Shown here piece by piece: positions 58,629-64,000 of a DNA stretch of 64,000 bases (position 1 is the first letter of the stretch; the number at the start of each line of letters is the position of its first letter). The notes beneath the pieces are model-generated. The model was not told the DNA's origin. It saw nothing but the letters and a program-made list of their open reading frames with translations, and searched no databases. Source of the DNA: Deltaproteobacteria bacterium (lineage in GTDB: Bacteria; Myxococcota_A; UBA9160; UBA4427); contig JAJDAO010000072.1 of assembly GCA_029261835.1 (NCBI GenBank), positions 1 through 64,000 of the forward strand, read 5' to 3'. The position numbers and the translations under genes are program-made.

Positions 58629-60827
58629 ATGAGCCCCGAAGACAAGCGTGAATGGCAGTCGACTTCCTGCGTACTCTGTTCGATCAACTGCGGCCTCTTG
58701 GTCAAGGTGGAGGACGACAAGATCACGAAGGTGCGGGGCGACAAATCGAATCCCTTCAGCCGGGGATATACCTGCAGCAAGGGGCTCACGGTTGGGAAAT
58801 ACGCACATCATGATCAGCGCGTGCGAGAGCCGCTCGTACGCATGCAGGACGGAAGCCATCGCCCGATTTCGTGGGATCAGGCAATCGCGGAGATCGCCCA
58901 GAAGGCAAGCGACATCATCGCGCGCCACAGCGGCCGGGCAGTCGGATTCGTCGGAGGCGGCGGCCAAGCCAACCACCTCGACTTCGTCTATGGCAAGAGC
59001 CTGCTGCAGCTGATCGACTCGCCTTGGCACTTCAACGCATTGGCACAGGAGTTCACGCAGAAGTACTGGGTCAATGGCCACGTCTTCGGCAGCGAGGCGA
59101 TCGATTTCGAAGCGAACTTCCATGAGTCCGAGCTGCTGGTGGTCATCGGCTCCAACCCCTGGATGAGCCATGGCGTCCAGCGGACTCGTGTCGTGCTGAA
59201 GGAGATCGCCAAGGATCCCGCTCGCTCACTCGTCGTCGTCGACCCGCGCCGGACAAAGACAGCCGAGCTGGCCGATCGCCACCTGCAGATCCGGCCCGGC
59301 ACCGACCTCTACCTGCTGCTCGCCATGCTGAACGTGATCGTTCGCGAGGGGCTCGTGGACGAGGCCTTCCTCGCCGAGCACGCACACGGCTGGAGCAGAA
59401 CCGCGTTCATCGCCGACCTGATCACACCGCAGCGCGCAGCCGCGCTCTGCGATCTGGACGAGCAGGACATCGTGTCGCTGGCCCGCCGCTTCGCGACGGC
59501 CCGTAGCGCGAGCATCAAGTCGGATCTCGGGATCTACCACAACCGTCACATGGTGGAGAACTGCTATCTCCTGACGCTGCTCCACATCGTGACGGGAAAC
59601 ATGTGCACAGCCGAGGGAGCACACTTTCCGGTGTCCATGTTCAGCGGCGCCTTGAGCGGATTGAGGAGTAGCGAAAAGCCGTGCACACGCGTGGCCGGGA
59701 TCCCGATGATTCGCGGAATCTTCCCCCCAAACGCGCTCGCAGAAGAGATTCTCGGCGCCGGCGCTGAGCGCATCCGCGCCCTCTTCGTGAGCGGCTGCAA
59801 CCCGTTGCGCTCGTATGCCGATACGCAGTCGATGACGCGCGCCTTCGAAGACCTCGAACTCCTTGTGGTGATCGACCCGGCCATGAGCGAAGCGGCCCGA
59901 CTGGCCCACTACGTACTGCCAGCGCCGACGGGCTACGAGAAGTGGGAGGCCTCGGTCTTTCCCAAGGGCCATCCCGAGGTCTATATGCATCTGCGGGCCC
60001 CCGTACTCGAGGGGCCCGCGGAGGCGCGACAGGAGTGCATCATCTTCTACGAGATCGCCAAAGCGATGGGACTCGACGTCGGAGCGAATCCCCTATTCGG
60101 CCTGCTGCAGGCTGCGATGGCTCGGGGGGAGTCGGCGCCGGTGCTCTCATTCATCAAGGTCGTCTGCGCCGCCTTCGCCGCCCAGCACCGCGATGCGCTG
60201 ATCGAGCAGGGAACGATCGACGAAGGGGAGGACGCGGGCGACGCACTCTTCGAAAGGCTGCTCCAGCATCCGGAGGGGCTGCTGCTCTGCCGAGTCGATC
60301 CGGACGACAACTGGCGCCAGGTACGCACGGCGGACAACAAGGCGATTCTCGACGCACCCGAGATACTCGACCTCTTTCATGCGGTCGAGATTCCCGAGGA
60401 CACCGATTTTCGCAAGAACTCCGAATTCCCCTTCATGCTGCAGACTGGCGAGCGAACCGACTCCAACGCCAATACGATCCATCGCGACCCGACATGGCGT
60501 AGGGCGCTGCAGACCAGCTATCTGCGCATGCACGAGTCGGACGCCAAGCGACTGGACATCGCCCAAGGAGAACGCGTGCTGCTTGTGACCGAGCACGGTG
60601 AGGCGGCGGTGCCAGCCATGCTGACCGACGATATCTATCCCGGCAATCTCAGCATGCCTCATGGCTATGGTCTGCTGACTCGCGATGAGGAGACCGGAAA
60701 GCTCGAGCCCAACGGTGTCAACGTTCAGGAGCTGATCCGCGCGTCACACCGCGATGCGCTGAGCGGCGTGCCCTACCACAAGGCGATTCCCGCACGTCTC
60801 GAGAAGCTGGTATCGGCAGCGGTCTGA
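58629..60827 (+). CDS. Molybdopterin oxidoreductase (formate-dehydrogenase-like/BisC group)
   Basis: A 732-residue single-subunit molybdoenzyme; the ATG follows AGGAGGAGCC. It begins with an Fe-S site CVLCSINCGLLVKVEDD...RGYTCSKG ([4Fe-4S], CxxCxxxC plus a late Cys), then the molybdopterin domains: WDQAIAEIAQKASDIIARHS, VVIGSNPWMSHGVQRTRVVL, VVVDPRRTKTAELADRHLQI and the C-terminal beta-barrel FMLQTGERTDSNANTIHRDP ... SMPHGYGL. The Mo ligand (SeCys, Cys or Ser) cannot be placed with confidence near EFTQKYWVNGHVFGSE. There is no twin-arginine signal, so it is cytoplasmic. The substrate is unknown. It is not closely related to the type II enzyme at 37-40 kb. Confidence 0.87.
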   Translation: MSPEDKREWQSTSCVLCSINCGLLVKVEDDKITKVRGDKSNPFSRGYTCSKGLTVGKYAHHDQRVREPLVRMQDGSHRPISWDQAIAEIAQKASDIIARHSGRAVGFVGGGGQANHLDFVYGKSLLQLIDSPWHFNALAQEFTQKYWVNGHVFGSEAIDFEANFHESELLVVIGSNPWMSHGVQRTRVVLKEIAKDPARSLVVVDPRRTKTAELADRHLQIRPGTDLYLLLAMLNVIVREGLVDEAFLAEHAHGWSRTAFIADLITPQRAAALCDLDEQDIVSLARRFATARSASIKSDLGIYHNRHMVENCYLLTLLHIVTGNMCTAEGAHFPVSMFSGALSGLRSSEKPCTRVAGIPMIRGIFPPNALAEEILGAGAERIRALFVSGCNPLRSYADTQSMTRAFEDLELLVVIDPAMSEAARLAHYVLPAPTGYEKWEASVFPKGHPEVYMHLRAPVLEGPAEARQECIIFYEIAKAMGLDVGANPLFGLLQAAMARGESAPVLSFIKVVCAAFAAQHRDALIEQGTIDEGEDAGDALFERLLQHPEGLLLCRVDPDDNWRQVRTADNKAILDAPEILDLFHAVEIPEDTDFRKNSEFPFMLQTGERTDSNANTIHRDPTWRRALQTSYLRMHESDAKRLDIAQGERVLLVTEHGEAAVPAMLTDDIYPGNLSMPHGYGLLTRDEETGKLEPNGVNVQELIRASHRDALSGVPYHKAIPARLEKLVSAAV

Positions 60828-60953
60828 GAACGAGACGGCTCGCCGCGGCGGCGGTAGCGACCGGGGTCCCATAGCCTTCGGCCAGCGGGCGAGTCCTCCC
60901 CGCTACTGCGGGCGGGCGATGCAGACAAAGAAGCGGACCGGGAGTGACGACAG

Positions 60954-61391
60954 ATGATTCACGGGATCGACCACACCGCCATCTCGGTGCCCGACATGGA
61001 CCGAGCCCTGGCCTTCTACGCCGGGCTGCTCGGCTTCGAGGTCTTGTTCCAGTTCGAATGGCCGGCCGGCGCAGAGGCCCTCGACAAGCTGATCGGCTTG
61101 GAGCAATCCTCGGCGAAGGTGGCGATGCTCCAGCTCGGTGAGGCACAGATCGAGATCTTCGAATTCCAGAGCCCAGAGCCCGCGCCGCAAGCCCCGAAAC
61201 GTCCCGTCAATGACCACGGGATTACACACATCTGCCTACGCGTCTCGGATCTCGACAGCGAGTACGAGCGCCTCAGCCAGGCGGGCATCCGCTTCAACAG
61301 CGCACCGCTCGACACCGGAGCCGCCTACTGTGTCTACGGCCGCGATCCCTTCGGCAACACCTTCGAGCTGATCGAGCCCAAGGGCGGCTAG
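60954..61391 (+). CDS. VOC-superfamily glyoxalase-like protein
   Basis: A 145-residue protein with two beta-alpha-beta-beta-beta modules: GIDHTAISVPDMDRALAFYA, GLLGFEVLFQFE, then ITHICLRVSDLDSEYERLSQ and YGRDPFGNTFELIE. His at GIDH and THICL and the late Glu (FELIE) are the expected metal ligands of glyoxalase/dioxygenase/epimerase members (methylmalonyl-CoA epimerase, lactoylglutathione lyase and others). It lies about 125 bp downstream of the molybdoenzyme. Its stop codon TAG is formed by the first bases of the dispersed repeat at 61389. Confidence 0.88.
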   Translation: MIHGIDHTAISVPDMDRALAFYAGLLGFEVLFQFEWPAGAEALDKLIGLEQSSAKVAMLQLGEAQIEIFEFQSPEPAPQAPKRPVNDHGITHICLRVSDLDSEYERLSQAGIRFNSAPLDTGAAYCVYGRDPFGNTFELIEPKGG

Positions 61392-61411
61392 GAGCCTGAC
61401 CCAAGACTGGG
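61389..61411 (+). repeat. Dispersed repeat, solo copy overlapping a stop codon
   Basis: Twenty-three bases beginning TAGGAGCCTGACCCAAGACT, identical to the terminal repeat of the element at 23841-24005, with the same CTAG at the left edge (61388-61391). It lies between two convergent genes and provides the stop of the VOC gene. With the following bases it can form GCCTGACCC/GGGCCAGGC, a 9-bp stem with one mismatch, so it may act as a shared terminator. Confidence 0.8.
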
Positions 61412-61421
61412 CCAGGCGAGA

Positions 61422-62291
61422 TCAGGGGGCCAGAGTGCCCGTAGGCCTCACGATGTGCGTCTTGAGCCTCAGCTCGCTCTTCGGCACACCGAGGGCGAGT
61501 GCGACGAGCTGCGGAATGTGCAGGATCGGCATGTCGAGCCGCTGGCCAACGCGCGAATTGATCTCCGGCTGATAGGCGTCCAGATTCAAGTGGCACAGGG
61601 GACAGGGTGTCGCCATGATGTCCGCACCCGCATCCTTGGCACTGACGATCGCATTGCCCGAGAGCTGCAGCGAGTTCTTCTTGTTCGCCATGATGATCGG
61701 GAAACCGCAGCACTTCAGTCGCTCGTCGTACTCCACCGGCGTGGCGCCGAGCGCCTCGATCAGCTTCTCGAGCTCGTCCGGATCGTCGGGATCCTCCAAG
61801 TCACTGGCCTCGGGCGGGCGGGAGGCGTAGCAGCCGTAGAAGGCGCCAACCTTGATGCCCTCGAGCGGCTGCACGACCTTTTCCTTGAGCTTCTCGAGAC
61901 CGTAGTCCTGGAGCAGGATTTCGTAGAAGTGCCTGACCGTGACGGAACCCTTGTACTCCCTGCCGCAGTCCTTCGCGAGCTCTGCATTGACGCGGGCCTT
62001 GTAGTCGGCATCGCCATCCAGCTTTCGCTGTGCCTTGCGATGCACACCCTGGCAGGTGGTGCAGATGTTCATGATGTCGAGGCCCTGCTCCTCTGCCAGA
62101 GCGAACGTTCGCGCGTTCAGCATATCAGCGACGATGGGATTGTCTTCGCCGATCACGCCAGCGCCGCAGCACGCGGCGTCCGTCATCTCGACCAGCTCGA
62201 TTCCGAGCTTCTCACAGGCGAGCTTGGCGGAGACCAGCAGCTCTCGCCCAGCGCCTTTGGCAACGCAGCCGGTGTATAGGGCGTACTTCAT
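61422..62291 (-). CDS. HdrB-like CCG-domain subunit of succinate dehydrogenase (SdhE type)
   Basis: A 289-residue protein with two cysteine-rich CCG domains: TDAACCGAGVIGEDN with CTTCQG, and LKCCGFPIIMANKKNSLQLS with CPLCHLNLD, plus GCVAKGAGR and GCYASRPP at the start of each half. These bind non-cubane Fe-S clusters in heterodisulfide reductase subunit B. In type E succinate:quinone reductases an HdrB-like subunit takes the place of the haem-bearing membrane anchors. It overlaps the iron-sulfur subunit gene by four bases, supporting that assignment. Confidence 0.9.
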   Translation of the reverse strand: MKYALYTGCVAKGAGRELLVSAKLACEKLGIELVEMTDAACCGAGVIGEDNPIVADMLNARTFALAEEQGLDIMNICTTCQGVHRKAQRKLDGDADYKARVNAELAKDCGREYKGSVTVRHFYEILLQDYGLEKLKEKVVQPLEGIKVGAFYGCYASRPPEASDLEDPDDPDELEKLIEALGATPVEYDERLKCCGFPIIMANKKNSLQLSGNAIVSAKDAGADIMATPCPLCHLNLDAYQPEINSRVGQRLDMPILHIPQLVALALGVPKSELRLKTHIVRPTGTLAP

Positions 62292-63253
62292 TTTCTCAGC
62301 TCCTCGAAGCGCGCGAAGGTCTTCTTGACTTCGTCGACCTTGTCGATGGAATGCGGGCGAAGCGGCGGATTCTTGCGCCGCTTCATCATACGAAGCCCGA
62401 CGGGTATGATCGAGAGCAGGCCCGGTATGTTGAAGAAGCCGACGCTGCGAGCCGGGAGATAGTTCTCGTCGAGCAGACCTCGCCTGCCGACCGTCTCGCG
62501 GAAGCCCAGCACGTGACGTGCGCCGGCGTTGCCATGGTGCCCTTCGGTCATCGCCTTGACGCGAATCTCCTCGATGCGCTCCAACGGCTTTGCCTCAGTG
62601 GGGCAGCGGGTGGAGCACTCGCCGCAGTGCGTGCAGTCCCAGACCCCCGTCTTCTCCGAGATCTTCCGGAGCCGCTCCGTCGTCTCGGCGTCGCGCGAGT
62701 CGAAGATGAAGCGATGGGCCTTGGCGAGCGAGGCTGGGCCGACGAAGCTCTTGTCGACCTCCAGCACGTTGCAATCCGAGTAACATGCGCCGCAGAGAAT
62801 GCACGTAGTCGAGGGATCGATACGCAGAAACTCCTCGGGACTCTGCAGTCTCTCCTTCTCCGGAGCGGCCTGGGCGGGATCGGGGGCGAGGTATGGCTTG
62901 ACCTTGTCGAGGGAGTCCCAGAAGGGCTCCATATCCACCACCAGATCCTTCAGCACGCGGAGATTGCCCATCGGGCCCACCCGCAGAACACCGTCCTTCA
63001 CGCAGTCGGAGACCTGCGTCTTGCAGACCAGTCGCGCGTGTCCGTTGACCTTCATGGCACACGAACCGCAGATGGCCGAGCCACACGAGTATCGCAGTGC
63101 AAGTGTCGGATCGAGCTCGGCCTGGATCTTGTTGAGCGCCTTCAGAATGGTGATACCGGGCTCCAGCTCGAGCTGGAAGTCCTGATCGCGAGGTGCTTCG
63201 TCCTTCTCCGGATCGAACCTCTGAATCCTGAATGTGACCTTGCTACTCGCCAT
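62288..63253 (-). CDS. sdhB: Succinate dehydrogenase/fumarate reductase iron-sulfur subunit
   Basis: A 321-residue Fe-S protein. The plant-type [2Fe-2S] domain reads LRYSCGSAICGSCAMKVNGH with a later CKTQV; the C-terminal bacterial ferredoxin domain has CILCGACYSDCNV and CTHCGECSTRCPTEA. It carries electrons from the flavoprotein to the quinone-reacting subunit. It is longer than classic SdhB (about 240 residues) because of a basic C-terminal extension (GLRMMKRRKNPPLRPHSIDK), as in forms that pair with HdrB-like subunits. The start shares one base with the sdhA stop (TGATG). Confidence 0.93.
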   Translation of the reverse strand: MASSKVTFRIQRFDPEKDEAPRDQDFQLELEPGITILKALNKIQAELDPTLALRYSCGSAICGSCAMKVNGHARLVCKTQVSDCVKDGVLRVGPMGNLRVLKDLVVDMEPFWDSLDKVKPYLAPDPAQAAPEKERLQSPEEFLRIDPSTTCILCGACYSDCNVLEVDKSFVGPASLAKAHRFIFDSRDAETTERLRKISEKTGVWDCTHCGECSTRCPTEAKPLERIEEIRVKAMTEGHHGNAGARHVLGFRETVGRRGLLDENYLPARSVGFFNIPGLLSIIPVGLRMMKRRKNPPLRPHSIDKVDEVKKTFARFEELRK

Positions 63254-64000
63254 CAGTACTTCCTCTCTTCAGGCTCGAACCGGGTGACCTTCACGGGCTT
63301 GTAGCGCAGCTCGTGGCCACCATCCTCGGTTCGAAAGGCCATCGTGTGCTTCATCCAATTCTCGTCGTCCCGTGTCGGATAGTCGGTGCGAAAGTGGGCG
63401 CCACGACTCTCCTGACGGGCGAGACCGCCGTCGACGATCAGCTCCGAGTACTCGAGCATATTCGAGAGCTCTAGCGCCTCGAGCAGGTTGAAGTTGAAGC
63501 TCTTGCCCTGGTCCTTCACGCACACTTTCGCGAACCGCTTGCGAAGCTGGTCGAGCTTCGTCTGGGCGGGCTCCATGCGGGAGGCATCGCGGTAAACACC
63601 CGCCTGCAACGTCATCGTCTGCTTCAGCTCCTCTCGGATGACGCTGATGTCCTCGGTCCCGTCTCCGGCGTAGAGCTCATCGATCTCACGCCGGGCGGCC
63701 GCCAGCTCGCGCTCCTCGTCGACCGGGGCGAGCTGCAGCCCCGGCACGACATCGAGCATCTTCTTTCCGGCCCGACGCCCGAACACCAGGGCCTCGAGCA
63801 GGGAGTTCGTCCCAAGGCGATTGGCGCCGTGCACCGAGATGCACGAACACTCGCCAGCGGCGAAGAAGCCCGTCACGTGCGCGCCCTTGTCGTCGAGGTA
63901 GACCTGGCAGTCGTTGTCCGCCGGAATCCCGCCCATCGAGTAATGGGCCGTTGGCTGGATGGGAACCGGCTTCTCGATGCAGTCGACGCCGATGAAATCC
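63253..64000 (-). CDS. sdhA: Succinate dehydrogenase/fumarate reductase flavoprotein, C-terminal part (runs off the window)
   Basis: About 248 codons at the window edge, in frame from 63999. IEKPVPIQPTAHYSMGGIPA, FFAAGECSCISVHGANRLGT and NSLLEALVFGRRAG are the hallmarks of the flavoprotein: the HYSMGG substrate loop, the AGE of the FAD site and the HGANRLG arginine. The C-terminal helical domain (LLEALELSNMLEYSELIVDG, ESRGAHFRTDYPTRDD) is complete. The N-terminal FAD domain lies beyond 64000. Together with sdhB and the HdrB-like gene it forms an A-B-E operon. Confidence 0.93.
   Translation of the reverse strand, partial: DFIGVDCIEKPVPIQPTAHYSMGGIPADNDCQVYLDDKGAHVTGFFAAGECSCISVHGANRLGTNSLLEALVFGRRAGKKMLDVVPGLQLAPVDEERELAAARREIDELYAGDGTEDISVIREELKQTMTLQAGVYRDASRMEPAQTKLDQLRKRFAKVCVKDQGKSFNFNLLEALELSNMLEYSELIVDGGLARQESRGAHFRTDYPTRDDENWMKHTMAFRTEDGGHELRYKPVKVTRFEPEERKY

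Overview
The window is a 64-kb piece of a GC-rich bacterial chromosome. It has no rRNA or tRNA genes, so placement rests on gene content: fatty-acid or steroid-type acyl-CoA enzymes, a DUF3604 protein beside a parvulin, a PEP-CTERM secreted hydrolase, multiheme c-type cytochromes with NHL-repeat lipoproteins, an anaerobic-type molybdoenzyme, and a succinate dehydrogenase with an HdrB-like subunit. This mix suggests a 'deltaproteobacterial' lineage (Myxococcota, Desulfobacterota or Binatota-like). That placement is inference.

0-11.4 kb (surface proteins). A 2,540-residue secreted SpvB/Rhs-type protein on the minus strand is followed by a small lipoprotein. The Rhs part is split by a large insert of membrane segments, calcium-binding DxDxDG repeats and a dockerin-like pair. 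On the plus strand are a secreted protein with three six-cysteine modules and a lipoprotein. 11.4-17.2 kb (accessory and decay zone). This holds an IS256-family remnant, a GFA-family fragment, two SGNH hydrolases (one with a PEP-CTERM tail), a broken tyrosine recombinase, and a tightly overlapping four-gene unit that includes a DUF559-like nuclease and a short HEAGH protein. 17.4-24.9 kb, minus strand: a YfhO-like membrane protein, an amidohydrolase-like lipoprotein, a GT-C-like membrane protein, a plant-type ferredoxin-NADP reductase, a 165-bp MITE-like element and a zinc-ribbon membrane protein.

25-37 kb (CoA-ester and lipid metabolism). A decayed enoyl-CoA hydratase and a thiolase-like enzyme precede a TetR-SCP2-ferritin-like-ferritin-like operon, in which the second ferritin-like protein has lost every iron ligand. 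These converge on a minus-strand run of DUF3604, parvulin and two acyl-CoA dehydrogenases that may form a heteromer. 36-48 kb (minus strand). Alcohol dehydrogenase, type II DMSO-reductase-family alpha and beta subunits and a TetR regulator lie behind a clear palindromic operator. Upstream are a GST, ResB/CcsA cytochrome c maturation proteins, an SDR, a DUF7064-like protein and a class III aminotransferase.

49-57.8 kb (plus strand) is the most striking block. Four multiheme cytochromes (4, 5, 11-12 and 6 heme motifs), two NHL-repeat lipoproteins and a 652-residue putative outer-membrane beta-barrel are packed with overlaps. It looks like a porin-cytochrome conduit for electron transfer across the outer membrane, with a tetraheme protein of the size of known cytochrome-filament subunits. 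ResB/CcsA could mature these cytochromes. 57.8-64 kb: a DUF2889 protein, a second molybdoenzyme, a VOC protein, and sdhA (partial)-sdhB-HdrB-like succinate dehydrogenase genes. A 21-23-bp repeat recurs at four places and touches gene starts or stops at three of them.
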